Shown one piece after another: positions 20,601 to 31,867 of a stretch of DNA of 64,000 nt. A model generated the notes under the pieces. The model searched no databases and was not told the origin of the DNA. It saw only the letters and a program-made list of their open reading frames with translations. This stretch comes from Reinekea forsetii (lineage in GTDB: Bacteria > Pseudomonadota > Gammaproteobacteria > Pseudomonadales > Natronospirillaceae), in NCBI RefSeq assembly GCF_002795845.1, contig NZ_CP011797.1:1015501-1079500 (forward strand). The letters are read 5' to 3'. Both the position numbers and the translations under genes were made by a program. How positions within the stretch are numbered: the first letter of the stretch is position 1; each line of letters begins with the position of its first letter.

Positions 20601-21159
20601 CGATCTGGATGGCTCGGTTGAAGAACTGAAGCGGTCGCGGCGCGGCAATATCAAGACCTTTGCCGGTTTGGTGATGGGGGTCCGTACCCGGCAAACGCAA
20701 CGTGGCGAAACCATGGCCATCGTCACGCTCGATGACCGCACCGGCCGACTGGAGATGACCCTCTTTGGTGAGGCCTATGCCGAATTTAAGCACCTGATGA
20801 TCGTCGATACGGTCGTCGTGGTCGAAGCCGAGGCCGGTTGGGACGATTACAACGATCGGCCGCGCATTCGCGCGCAGAAGGTCTATACCCTAGTAGAGGC
20901 TCGGCAGGCCCTGATCAAGGGGGTTGAATTTAAGGTTGAGGCTGCGCAGGCTCAAGCCTTCCTGGCCAAACTCAAGGCGTTGGTACGCTCTGATCTTCCC
21001 GAGGATCGTGGCTGTAAGGTCTGGATCCGTTATACCAATGACTTGGCCCAAGGCGAAGTGATGCTTCACGAGCGCTATCGGATCCCACTGGAGGATGAGA
21101 CTTTACATACCCTGAGGCAGTCCTTTGGCGAAACGGGCTATAAGTTTCGCTATCAATAG
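17653..21159 (+). CDS. dnaE: DNA polymerase III alpha subunit
   Basis: Replicative polymerase. The 1168-aa product has an N-terminal PHP domain ([18 protein letters not shown]). The palm carries [17 protein letters not shown] and the catalytic aspartates in [16 protein letters not shown] and [16 protein letters not shown]. Then come the fingers ([20 protein letters not shown]), a tandem HhH region and a C-terminal OB fold ([26 protein letters not shown]). Length matches the proteobacterial DnaE1 family. It probably ends the long transcript before a 239-bp gap. Confidence 0.98.
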   Translation: [1168 protein letters not shown]

Positions 21160-21170
21160 CGCGCCATTGG

Positions 21171-21186
21171 CCTGTCGTTCGACAGG
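21171..21186 (+). terminator. Hairpin after dnaE
   Basis: CCTGTC (21171-21176) GTTC GACAGG (21181-21186). There is no T-tract, so it may be a weak or Rho-assisted transcript end or a 3' stabiliser. The rest of the gap to accA holds no gene. Confidence 0.35.
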
Positions 21187-21398
21187 GTGATGACGCGGCG
21201 CAGGCAGAGCGTTCTGGGGGCGGGGCGGTCATTAATTACTTTTGTTCATAGCTTAATCTTCACATGGACGCTTGTTAGGCCGACCACAAGCCTTTAACCT
21301 GTGGTTAATATTTTTACTGTGACGGGTCTATTTGGCGTCCTGTGGTCTAACCGGGCCGACCAATAACCTGACAACTAAAGACTTTGACGGGAACTAAG

Positions 21399-22352
21399 AT
21401 GAATCCAGATTATCTTGACTTTGAACAACCCATTGCCGATTTGATATCGAAAATCGATGAACTGCGGCTGGTGGGAAACCGAAATGATCTGAATATTTCC
21501 GGTGAAATTGAAAAGCTGGGCGCTCAGGTTCGCAAAATGACTGAACAGATTTTTAGCAATCTGAGTGCCTGGCAAGTCTCGCAAATCTCTCGGCATCCCA
21601 AGCGTCCCTATACCTTGGACTATTTTGATCAGATTTTTACCGACTTTGATGAGTTGCATGGCGATCGACATTTTGGCGACGACGCAGCCTTAGTTGGCGG
21701 CGTTGCGCGCCTCGAGGGTATGCCAGTAATGGTGCTCGGCCACCAAAAGGGCCGAGACGTCAAAGAAAAGGTCAAGCGCAACTTCGGCATGCCGAAACCG
21801 GAAGGTTATCGCAAGGCCCTGCGGCTGATGCAGACGGCCGAGCGGTTTAATATGCCCATCTTGACCTTTATTGATACCCCGGGTGCCTATCCAGGCATCG
21901 GCGCGGAAGAACGCGGCCAATCGGAAGCCATCGCCTACAACCTGTTGAAGATGTCCTCCTTGAAGGTACCGATCATCACCACGGTAATTGGTGAGGGTGG
22001 CTCCGGTGGCGCCTTGGCCATCGGTGTCTGTGATCACCTCAATATGTTGCAATACAGTACCTATTCGGTAATTTCACCCGAAGGTTGCGCCTCAATTCTC
22101 TGGAAGACCGCGGCGCGTGCCGCCGATGCCGCGGCGGCCATGGGCATCACAGCACCGCGTTTGCAGGAGTTGGGTCTGGTCGATCACATCATCAGCGAAC
22201 CTCTGGGTGGCGCGCATCGTGATAAGACCCAGATCGCCACTAGCGTTAAGGAGAGCTTAGTGTTGCAGCTCTTTGATCTTAAACAAAAGTCGCTGGAACA
22301 GCTGCTCGAGCAGCGCTATCAGCGTCTAATGTCCTTCGGGGTAACAGCCTAA
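21399..22352 (+). CDS. accA: Acetyl-CoA carboxylase carboxyltransferase subunit alpha
   Basis: Transfers the carboxyl group from biotin carboxyl carrier protein to acetyl-CoA, together with AccD. The 317-aa product starts [22 protein letters not shown] and contains [17 protein letters not shown], the oxyanion/CoA-binding region [17 protein letters not shown] and [20 protein letters not shown], and [18 protein letters not shown] 21399 was chosen over a TTG five codons earlier. It follows dnaE as in E. coli. Confidence 0.98.
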   Translation: MNPDYLDFEQPIADLISKIDELRLVGNRNDLNISGEIEKLGAQVRKMTEQIFSNLSAWQVSQISRHPKRPYTLDYFDQIFTDFDELHGDRHFGDDAALVGGVARLEGMPVMVLGHQKGRDVKEKVKRNFGMPKPEGYRKALRLMQTAERFNMPILTFIDTPGAYPGIGAEERGQSEAIAYNLLKMSSLKVPIITTVIGEGGSGGALAIGVCDHLNMLQYSTYSVISPEGCASILWKTAARAADAAAAMGITAPRLQELGLVDHIISEPLGGAHRDKTQIATSVKESLVLQLFDLKQKSLEQLLEQRYQRLMSFGVTA

Positions 22353-22364
22353 TCGAGTCGTCTA

Positions 22365-22397
22365 GCCTCGGGTCGACCTGCTAGGTCGACCCGAGGC
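22365..22397 (+). terminator. 15-bp perfect inverted repeat after accA
   Basis: GCCTCGGGTCGACCT (22365-22379), loop GCT, AGGTCGACCCGAGGC (22383-22397), 13 bp after the accA stop. No proper T-tract follows (GCGCAATTT). It is most likely a transcript-end or mRNA-stabilising hairpin, though such a long perfect arm is unusual. Confidence 0.6.
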
Positions 22398-22500
22398 GCG
22401 CAATTTGCTTAGGTTAGTCGCCTACCGTGTCGGCTTCAGCGCGACTTGTCAGCTAAGCGGTAGTGTTCAGAAGCTTGAATCAATAAGGGCGCATAGAGAA

Positions 22501-22968
22501 TTGTCGAGACGTTTACTCAATCATAATAGCGTGACCGAAACCGTTATCGGTGATGATATAGCCTTGGTGCTCAACCGGGTGTTAAACGAAAATGAAGCCC
22601 TGGAGCGCATTCCAGCCTACCTCTTCGATATAGTCTTTCACGATGGATCCCGTATTGGTCAAATCGATCTACGTTTGGGCGAAACCCAAACGCTGGTCCT
22701 ATACGGCGGTCAGGTCGGTTATGGCATAGACCGCATTCATCGCGGTCACGGCTACGCCGCGGCGGCCTGTGAGTTGTTGCGGGAAATTGCCCTCGATGTC
22801 GGTTTTCGAGAGCTGTGGATTACCTGCAATCCGGATAACCAAGCCTCAGTCAAAACCTGTGAGCGTATTGGTGCCCAGTTTGTTGAGCAGGTTGATGTAC
22901 CGGAAAGCTGTGAGCTCTATGGTCGCGGCGATCGCGTGAAATTGCGCTTCCTGTGGAAGCTGCGCTAG
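22501..22968 (+). CDS. GNAT-family N-acetyltransferase, substrate unknown
   Basis: The acetyl-CoA-binding motif A of the GNAT fold is clear: VGYGIDRIHRGHGYAAAACELL. It is followed by LWITCNPDNQASVKTCERIGAQF, the usual motif B pattern. The domain itself begins around ETVIGDDIALVLNRVL. The start is uncertain: an open frame runs back to a TTG at 22405, but the 22365-22397 hairpin and unrelated sequence argue for a start nearer the domain. TTG 22501 (about 155 aa) and GTG 22531 are candidates. It lies between accA and tilS and is 3 bp from tilS. No substrate can be proposed. Confidence 0.75.
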   Translation: MSRRLLNHNSVTETVIGDDIALVLNRVLNENEALERIPAYLFDIVFHDGSRIGQIDLRLGETQTLVLYGGQVGYGIDRIHRGHGYAAAACELLREIALDVGFRELWITCNPDNQASVKTCERIGAQFVEQVDVPESCELYGRGDRVKLRFLWKLR

Positions 22969-22971
22969 AGC

Positions 22972-24297
22972 ATGCTTAACCCTCGCGAATGGACCGCAAC
23001 GGTGCACCAAGACCTGTGCCGGGACCTGCGGCAGTTTAACGCCGAGCCCGTCTTCGTCGGCTACAGCGGCGGGATCGATTCCAGTCTCCTATTGCGTTTG
23101 GCCTGTGATGCCTTCGGTCCTGAACGGGTCACCGCGCTTCATATCAATCATGGTCTATCGGCCCAAGCCGGGCAGTGGCAGGACTTTTGCCAGCGCCAGG
23201 CTGAGCAGCTCGGTTGTCAGCTTAAAACCCATGCCGGAAGCGTTGCTTCCGCCGGTAACGGCCTTGAGGCGGCGGCGCGAGATCTGCGCTATCAGCAGTT
23301 TGGCCGCATGGTGACAGAGGATGGGGTGCTCTTGCTGGGCCATCATCTTGACGACCAGGTAGAAACCTTTTTTTTGCGCCTGATGCGCGGCACCGGTTTG
23401 CAGGGCCTGAAGGCGATGGCCCGTTTGAGCCGACGCGGCAGCTACCAGCTGTACCGCCCCCTGCTCGATTTAAGCCGCCAGCAAATTGTATCCCTGGCGA
23501 CCCACTTGCAGTTGGAGTGGATCGAGGACGATTCAAATGCCCAAACCCGCTTCGATCGCAACTACCTTCGTCAGACTGTACTGCCCTTGCTGGAGGCGCG
23601 CTGGCCGGCCTATCGGCAGCGAGTGCACAATCTCATCGGGCTAATCGACTCGCCCCAAAGCGACGCGGTCTTCGAGTTAGAGCGGGAGTTGCATCATCGT
23701 CTCAGTCATGACCAGGGTTTCAAACTGGTGCAATTGGATGCACTGACCGGCGAGCAATTGTTATCCTTATTGCATGCTTGGTTACGGGCAATCGGCCAGC
23801 AAATCCCGAGCAAAGCCCGACTGGAAGAGATTGCCTCGGCAGTGATAGCCGCCCAAGCCGATGCCATGCCCGAGGTCCGTTTGGGGCAGGGCGCTGTCCG
23901 GCGTCACGGCTTGGCGCTCTACTGGGTCGCAGATCGCGTTGAACCGGGTCCGGCGCCGGCCTTGACGGTGGGTGTGGCCAGTGCATGGCCCGGCGTGGGG
24001 CAGGTCAGATTAGTCCTAGCCGACTCTGGGCCTGATCGACTCAAAGCCGATTTAGCCAATTTGCATTGGCGTCTGCGCGTCGGTGGCGAGACCTTGCGGC
24101 CGGTCGGTCGCGCCAAGCGTCGAGACCTAAAACGCTTGCTGCAGGAATATCGAGTGAAACCCTGGGACCGCGCCCGCCTGCCCCTGCTCTACAGCGCGGA
24201 TGAGCTTATCGCCGTGGGCGATCTTTTGCTCTCGGCCGATCATCTGGCCGACCAGGCCGAACCAGGCCTACAGGTTATTTGGCAAAATACTGATTGA
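22972..24297 (+). CDS. tilS: tRNA(Ile)-lysidine synthetase
   Basis: Modifies C34 of tRNA-Ile(CAU) to lysidine so that it reads AUA. The 441-aa product has the N-type ATP-pyrophosphatase P-loop VGYSGGIDSSLLL near residue 30. It also has HHLDDQVETFFLRLMRGTGLQGLKAM, a middle helical domain, and a C-terminal tRNA-binding domain with LRPVGRAKRRDLKRLLQEYRVKPWDR. The accA-tilS neighbourhood is conserved in gammaproteobacteria. Confidence 0.96.
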   Translation: MLNPREWTATVHQDLCRDLRQFNAEPVFVGYSGGIDSSLLLRLACDAFGPERVTALHINHGLSAQAGQWQDFCQRQAEQLGCQLKTHAGSVASAGNGLEAAARDLRYQQFGRMVTEDGVLLLGHHLDDQVETFFLRLMRGTGLQGLKAMARLSRRGSYQLYRPLLDLSRQQIVSLATHLQLEWIEDDSNAQTRFDRNYLRQTVLPLLEARWPAYRQRVHNLIGLIDSPQSDAVFELERELHHRLSHDQGFKLVQLDALTGEQLLSLLHAWLRAIGQQIPSKARLEEIASAVIAAQADAMPEVRLGQGAVRRHGLALYWVADRVEPGPAPALTVGVASAWPGVGQVRLVLADSGPDRLKADLANLHWRLRVGGETLRPVGRAKRRDLKRLLQEYRVKPWDRARLPLLYSADELIAVGDLLLSADHLADQAEPGLQVIWQNTD

Positions 24298-24322
24298 GGG
24301 AATCGGCTTAATTTGTTAATCT

Positions 24323-26046
<1,724 letters not shown>

Positions 26047-26077
26047 CGTTTAAACTCGCTATTTACTGGTTTTTCTT

Positions 26078-26083
26078 TATAAT
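26078..26083 (+). promoter_or_regulatory. -10 box, probable eno promoter
   Basis: Perfect TATAAT about 110 bp before eno, within CTTTATAATTCCGCC. No clear -35 at 17 nt. A short hairpin ATAGCG/CGCTAT from the pyrG stop (26044-26062) precedes it and may be a weak terminator. Confidence 0.4.
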
Positions 26084-26100
26084 TCCGCCCGAATTTGTAG

Positions 26101-27492
<1,392 letters not shown>

Positions 27493-27500
27493 GGTTTGCA

Positions 27501-27522
27501 CGCTCGCAGTCAGCTGCGAGCG
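27501..27522 (+). terminator. Hairpin after eno
   Basis: CGCTCGCAG (27501-27509) TCAG CTGCGAGCG (27514-27522), a perfect 9-bp stem followed by CTTAAATA. The T-tract is poor; the stronger terminator is about 75 bp downstream. Confidence 0.55.
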
Positions 27523-27595
27523 CTTAAATAGTGCGAATTCGGGTCTAATTGAGTGCAATCGCCTCAAATAACCGCTGAATTTGGCATAAATATGG

Positions 27596-27621
27596 AAAGG
27601 GGGCTTGGCTCCCTTTTTTTT
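27596..27621 (+). terminator. Rho-independent terminator between eno and ftsB
   Basis: AAAGGGGGC (27596-27604) TTG GCTCCCTTT (27608-27616) with one G-T pair, then a run of T to 27621. It ends the eno transcript. Confidence 0.85.
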
Positions 27622-27661
27622 ATGCGTAAGAATGAGGGTACTTTAATGTAGGGGGTCATTC

Positions 27662-27946
27662 ATGCGCCTGGTTCAACTTATCCTGTTGGTCTTAATCGTT
27701 GCGCTGCAAGTGCGCTATTGGTTTGCCGACAACGGTTATTTCGATAACCAGCGCTTGGCATCCGAGCTTAGTACTCAACAAACTGAATTAAGTGCCTTAC
27801 AGGCTAAAAACGATTTGTTACGCGCCCGCGTCGACGATTTAAAATCCGGTAACGATGCCATCGAAGAGCTGGCGCGGCAGGATTTGGGGCTGATTCAGCC
27901 AGGTGAGATCTTTGTTATCATCCACAGCGGGTCCGACGAGCCGTGA
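27662..27946 (+). CDS. ftsB: Cell division protein FtsB
   Basis: Bitopic protein of the FtsQLB divisome complex. The 94-aa product has an N-terminal TM (VQLILLVLIVALQVRYWF), then a leucine/charged coiled-coil (TELSALQAKNDLLRARVDDLKSG), and the FtsB signature DAIEELARQDLGLIQPGEIFV. It lies upstream of and overlaps ispD (GTGA), the conserved ftsB-ispD-ispF order. Confidence 0.95.
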   Translation: MRLVQLILLVLIVALQVRYWFADNGYFDNQRLASELSTQQTELSALQAKNDLLRARVDDLKSGNDAIEELARQDLGLIQPGEIFVIIHSGSDEP

Positions 27947-28632
27947 GGGTGCACCTGATCTTACCCGCGGCCGGTAGCGGCCAACGTTTCGGCGCCGGCA
28001 TACCCAAGCAACACGCGCGAATTCTACACCAGAGCCTATTGGAGTGGACTCTGGCGGCCTGGCAAGCAATTCCCATATCAGGTCACAAGCTGTTGGCCAT
28101 CGCCGCTGATGACTCGGTCAGTCGAGAGTTGGCGGCGTCCTTTAGCGATGTTGAGGTGATTCATGGTGGCCGCGAGCGCGCCGATACGGTGCTTGCGGCC
28201 CTGATGCATCTAAGCCCGAGAGCCGAGCCAGAGGATTGGGTCATGGTGCACGATGTCGCGCGGCCCTGTGTGGAAAATAAGGATGTCGAGCAGTTATTGC
28301 AAACCTGCCAGCAGACTCAGGTGGGTGCTATCCTAGCGCGGCCCCTGACCGATACGATTAAAAAAATTGATAACCACGGCCGGGTCACCACCCTAGACCG
28401 AAGCGCCCTGTGGGCTGCGCAAACACCTCAGTGCTTTAAGGTGGGTGACTTGATCAGCGCTTTGGAACAGGCAAAGGAGCGCGGCTTGGCCATCACCGAT
28501 GAGGCATCGGCCATTGAAGCGATGGGTTGGCCAGTCAATATAGTCACCGGCTCGGAGCGCAATATTAAAGTGACCCACCCCGCGGACGCTGCCTTGGTCG
28601 AATACTTCCTGAAACTAGATTTAACGACATGA
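27943..28632 (+). CDS. ispD: 2-C-methyl-D-erythritol 4-phosphate cytidylyltransferase
   Basis: MEP-pathway step forming CDP-ME from MEP and CTP. The 229-aa product has the nucleotide-binding loop LILPAAGSGQRFGAGIPKQ, VMVHDVARPC and the C-terminal NIKVTHPADAALVEYF. GTG 27943 overlaps the ftsB stop. The last codons and stop lie inside a 20-bp tandem repeat (28611-28679), so extra repeat units fall after the stop codon. Confidence 0.97.
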   Translation: MRVHLILPAAGSGQRFGAGIPKQHARILHQSLLEWTLAAWQAIPISGHKLLAIAADDSVSRELAASFSDVEVIHGGRERADTVLAALMHLSPRAEPEDWVMVHDVARPCVENKDVEQLLQTCQQTQVGAILARPLTDTIKKIDNHGRVTTLDRSALWAAQTPQCFKVGDLISALEQAKERGLAITDEASAIEAMGWPVNIVTGSERNIKVTHPADAALVEYFLKLDLTT

Positions 28633-28679
28633 AACTGCATTTAACGACATGAAACTGCATTTAACGACATGAAACTACA
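28611..28679 (+). repeat. 20-bp tandem repeat across the ispD stop
   Basis: Three full 20-bp units (28611-28630, 28631-28650, 28651-28670) with consensus GAAACTGCATTTAACGACAT and a partial fourth, GAAACTACA. The first unit differs at 2 positions. The ispD stop TGA is formed at the unit 1/2 junction (ACATGA), so unit 1 encodes the LDLTT end of IspD and units 2-3 are untranslated. Confidence 0.9.
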
Positions 28680-28693
28680 GAGTTCTTGAGCCT

Positions 28694-29182
28694 ATGTTAC
28701 GAATTGGTCACGGTCATGACGTCCATCGCTTCGATGCCGATTCTCCGCCATGCAATATCCGCCTAGGTGGCGTTGAGGTGCCGAGTGAGCACGCACTACT
28801 TGCCCATTCCGATGGTGATGTCGTCTTGCATGCCCTTTGCGATGCCCTTTTGGGCGCCCTAGCCTTAGGCGATATTGGCGAGCATTTCCCCGATACCTCA
28901 GCGACCTGGCGTGGGGTCGACTCGCGCGACCTATTACGCCAGGTCTATCAACTGGTCCAGGATCGGGGCTATCGTTTAGTTAACGCTGACATTACCATCG
29001 TCGCCCAAACCCCGCGCTTGATGGCTTACAAAAAAGCCATGCAAGCGCAAATCGCCGCCGATCTCAACACCGCAGTGGGCAATCTCAACGTGAAGGCGAC
29101 GACCACGGAACAGCTCGGTTTCATCGGTCGTAAGGAAGGCATAGCAGTTGATGCGGTCTGTCTAGTCGAGCATGCGTTATGA
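28694..29182 (+). CDS. ispF: 2-C-methyl-D-erythritol 2,4-cyclodiphosphate synthase
   Basis: Next MEP-pathway enzyme, cyclising CDP-ME2P. The 162-aa product has metal ligands in [13 protein letters not shown] (D and H) and [22 protein letters not shown], and the C-terminal [20 protein letters not shown]. It is separated from ispD by the tandem repeat and a short gap. The stop overlaps the truD start (ATGA). Confidence 0.97.
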   Translation: MLRIGHGHDVHRFDADSPPCNIRLGGVEVPSEHALLAHSDGDVVLHALCDALLGALALGDIGEHFPDTSATWRGVDSRDLLRQVYQLVQDRGYRLVNADITIVAQTPRLMAYKKAMQAQIAADLNTAVGNLNVKATTTEQLGFIGRKEGIAVDAVCLVEHAL

Positions 29183-30228
29183 GCTTCGAGATGAATTGGT
29201 CGCGGGCCCATCCAATGAGCTTGTCCTCAGGGCAGATTAAAGCGCACAACGCCGATTTTAGGGTCGTAGAACGCTTACCCGAAACGGCCAGTGGCGAAGG
29301 TGAACATCTCTGGGTTAGGGTGTTGAAGGACGGCCAAAATACCGCTTGGGTCGCTCGGCAGTTGGCCCGTTGGGCCGGCGTTGGGCCGCGCGAGGTCAGC
29401 TACGCGGGTCTAAAGGACCGCCATGCCGTGACCGAGCAAACCTTCTCGGTGCATTTGCCGGGTAAACTCGAACCCTCGGTAAGGCTGTTAGAGGTCGACG
29501 GCCTGACCATACTCGACGCCACTCGGCACCATCGCAAACTGAAAACCGGACAACTGGTGGGGAATTCTTTTCGCATTCGGATCCGCAACACCGACGTGCC
29601 CTTGGCGCAATTGGAGCGCAATTGGCAGACCCTGGTTGAGCACGGCGTGCCGAACTATTTTGGCCCGCAACGCTTCGGGCATGGCGGCCTCAATGTCTTC
29701 AATGGCAGCGAGTGGCTATTGGGTCGAGCCAAGGTTCAACGACACCTGCAGTCGATTTATCTGTCTGCGGTTCGCTCTTATTTCTTTAATCGGCTGCTTG
29801 CCCAGCGTGTTCAAGATGGCACCTGGAACCGTTTAATCGATCATGATTTTGCGCAATTTACCGAGGGTAAGGCCGGTTTTTACTGTGAGGAACCGGAGGC
29901 CACGGACATCGACCGCTGTGCCTTGGGCAAGGTGTCGCCCTGCGCCAGCTTACCCGGTCTGTCGAAAGATGACTTCCCCGGCCTAGCGGCTCGAGAATCG
30001 ACCCAGTTGGCAGCTTATGGTGAATTGTTACTGGCTTTAGAGGCACGACAGGTGGCGCGGCATTTTCGCAAATTACGAGTATTCCCCGAGTCGGCCCATT
30101 TTGAAGTGATCGATAAGGATCCCGTGGTCTCCTTCTTTTTGCCCGCGGGTAGCTTCGCTACATCGGTATTGGCGGAATTGGTGACCGACCAAGGCCTGCG
30201 CGCAGGTGGAGGCGATTGGCATGAATAG
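29179..30228 (+). CDS. truD: tRNA pseudouridine(13) synthase
   Basis: Makes pseudouridine-13 in tRNA-Glu. The 349-aa product has the TruD catalytic motif [22 protein letters not shown] with the nucleophilic Asp near residue 80, and the family motif [17 protein letters not shown]. The start overlaps the ispF stop and the end overlaps pcm by 8 bp. surE, which normally intervenes between truD and pcm, is absent. Confidence 0.96.
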   Translation: MSFEMNWSRAHPMSLSSGQIKAHNADFRVVERLPETASGEGEHLWVRVLKDGQNTAWVARQLARWAGVGPREVSYAGLKDRHAVTEQTFSVHLPGKLEPSVRLLEVDGLTILDATRHHRKLKTGQLVGNSFRIRIRNTDVPLAQLERNWQTLVEHGVPNYFGPQRFGHGGLNVFNGSEWLLGRAKVQRHLQSIYLSAVRSYFFNRLLAQRVQDGTWNRLIDHDFAQFTEGKAGFYCEEPEATDIDRCALGKVSPCASLPGLSKDDFPGLAARESTQLAAYGELLLALEARQVARHFRKLRVFPESAHFEVIDKDPVVSFFLPAGSFATSVLAELVTDQGLRAGGGDWHE

Positions 30229-30895
30229 AGAACCGGATATGTTGCGCGGCATCGGTATGACGTCGCAACGCACCCGAGCCCGATTAATTGAACGCTTGGT
30301 CGAACAGGGCATCAGTAATTTCCGCGTGTTGGCCTGCTTTGAAACCATTCCGCGCCATCTGTTTGTCGATGAAGCCCTAGGGCATAAAGCCTATGAGGAT
30401 GTGTCACTGCCGATCGGCTATGCGCAAACCCTGTCACAACCCTATATAGTGGCGCGTATGTCGGAGCTGGTCTTGGCTGCACCGCATCATGAACGAGTCT
30501 TGGAGATTGGTACCGGCTCAGGCTTTCAAACCTCGGTCTTGGCCAGTCTGGTCGATGAAGTTTACAGTGTCGAACGGATTCAGCCCTTACAAGAGAAAGC
30601 ACGGCAACGCTTAGCGATCCTTAACCTGAAAAATGTTTGGTTAAAGCTGGCCGATGGCTTTATGGGCTGGCCCGATGAAGCGCCCTTCGACGTTATAATC
30701 GGTACCGCCGCGCCCAGCGTGCCGCCGCCGGAATTACTCGATCAGCTGATCCCGGACGGCGGTCGTTTGATTATGCCGATTGGTGAAACCGAGCAGTTTT
30801 TAACAGTTATCGAAAAACACGGCGATGAGTTGATTATCGAACAAATAGAACCGGTGCTCTTTGTGCCTATGTTGACAGGAATTAAAGCCAAGTGA
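30221..30895 (+). CDS. pcm: Protein-L-isoaspartate O-methyltransferase
   Basis: Repairs isoaspartyl residues with SAM. The 224-aa product has the family-specific FVDEALGHKAYEDVSLPIGYAQTLSQPYIVARM, the SAM loop VLEIGTGSGFQTSVLA, and VIIGTAAPSVPPPEL. ATG 30221 has GGAGG 8 nt upstream, inside truD; a GTG at 30206 is a less likely start. It precedes nlpD and rpoS as in many gammaproteobacteria. Confidence 0.96.
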   Translation: MNREPDMLRGIGMTSQRTRARLIERLVEQGISNFRVLACFETIPRHLFVDEALGHKAYEDVSLPIGYAQTLSQPYIVARMSELVLAAPHHERVLEIGTGSGFQTSVLASLVDEVYSVERIQPLQEKARQRLAILNLKNVWLKLADGFMGWPDEAPFDVIIGTAAPSVPPPELLDQLIPDGGRLIMPIGETEQFLTVIEKHGDELIIEQIEPVLFVPMLTGIKAK

Positions 30896-31755
30896 GAAAA
30901 GAGCAGTGGTTGTGGTTAATCAAGGGTGCCGCAATGGGGGCGGCCGATGCAGTTCCGGGCGTGTCGGGTGGCACGATAGCGCTGATTACCGGTATTTATG
31001 AACGCTTTATTGGTGCCTTAGCGAGTTTTCGGCCGTCTCTCTGGCGTTTCATTCGCGTCGGCGATTTTCGCGGCCTATGGCAAGCTATCGATGGCCGGTT
31101 TCTAGCCTTTCTCGGTGCCGGCATTCTGGTCAGCCTATTTTCGGTGCTGAGCCTGATGGATTACCTGCTGTCGACGGCTGCACCGGTAGTTTGGTCGTTC
31201 TTTATGGGCGTGATCCTAGTGTCCTTGTGGCAACTAAGCCGCGGGCGTCGCTGGCTTTGGCAGGACGCAACCTTGTTAATGATGGGTTTGGCGATTTCCT
31301 TAGTGTTTGCTACCGCATCGGGCATGCCGGTCACGGTCACACCGCTTACCCTCGTCCTGGGCGGCATGCTGGCAATCTCTGCTATGCTCTTGCCCGGCAT
31401 ATCCGGCTCTTTTATGTTGGTTTTGCTTGGCCTATACCCGGTGGTGGTAGAGGCTGTCCACGAGCGCAATCTCCCCATCGTGTTATGGGTGGCTTTGGGT
31501 TGTGCGATCGGGATAATCAGTTTTAGCCGTTTTTTGCAATGGTTGCTGCATAATTGGCACGAACGCGTGATCAGTTTTATGCTCGGATTTGTGGCCGGCG
31601 CTCTGGTCAAGGTATGGCCATGGCAAGATTCCGGCCGGTGGTTCCTGCCCGAGCAATACTCTGCCGTTAGCGGACTCGAAAATTGGCTTCTATTATCTGT
31701 TCTATCGATGATCTTGGGTGTGGTGATCGGTAACTTTATGAAAAATAAGGCCTAA
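30892..31755 (+). CDS. DUF368 membrane protein, likely PopT-type undecaprenyl-phosphate translocase
   Basis: The 287-aa polytopic protein has about eight hydrophobic segments. The DUF368 signature is present at the N-terminus (KGAAMGAADAVPGVSGGTIALITGIYERFI) and again in the middle (AMLLPGISGSFMLVLLGLY), an internal pseudo-repeat. DUF368 (PopT) proteins have been reported to recycle undecaprenyl phosphate across the inner membrane; assignment here is by family. GTG 30892 overlaps the pcm stop. UppS in the same window makes the lipid it would carry. Confidence 0.85.
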   Translation: MRKEQWLWLIKGAAMGAADAVPGVSGGTIALITGIYERFIGALASFRPSLWRFIRVGDFRGLWQAIDGRFLAFLGAGILVSLFSVLSLMDYLLSTAAPVVWSFFMGVILVSLWQLSRGRRWLWQDATLLMMGLAISLVFATASGMPVTVTPLTLVLGGMLAISAMLLPGISGSFMLVLLGLYPVVVEAVHERNLPIVLWVALGCAIGIISFSRFLQWLLHNWHERVISFMLGFVAGALVKVWPWQDSGRWFLPEQYSAVSGLENWLLLSVLSMILGVVIGNFMKNKA

Positions 31756-31867
31756 ATGGTGGAGATTTAACACCGGTGGGTTCTGGTTATTCAGTTTTAC
31801 AACTAAAGGGTCGTCTTTCTTAGAAGAATTTTGACTCCAAATCTCTACCATAGATATCGAATGTAAT

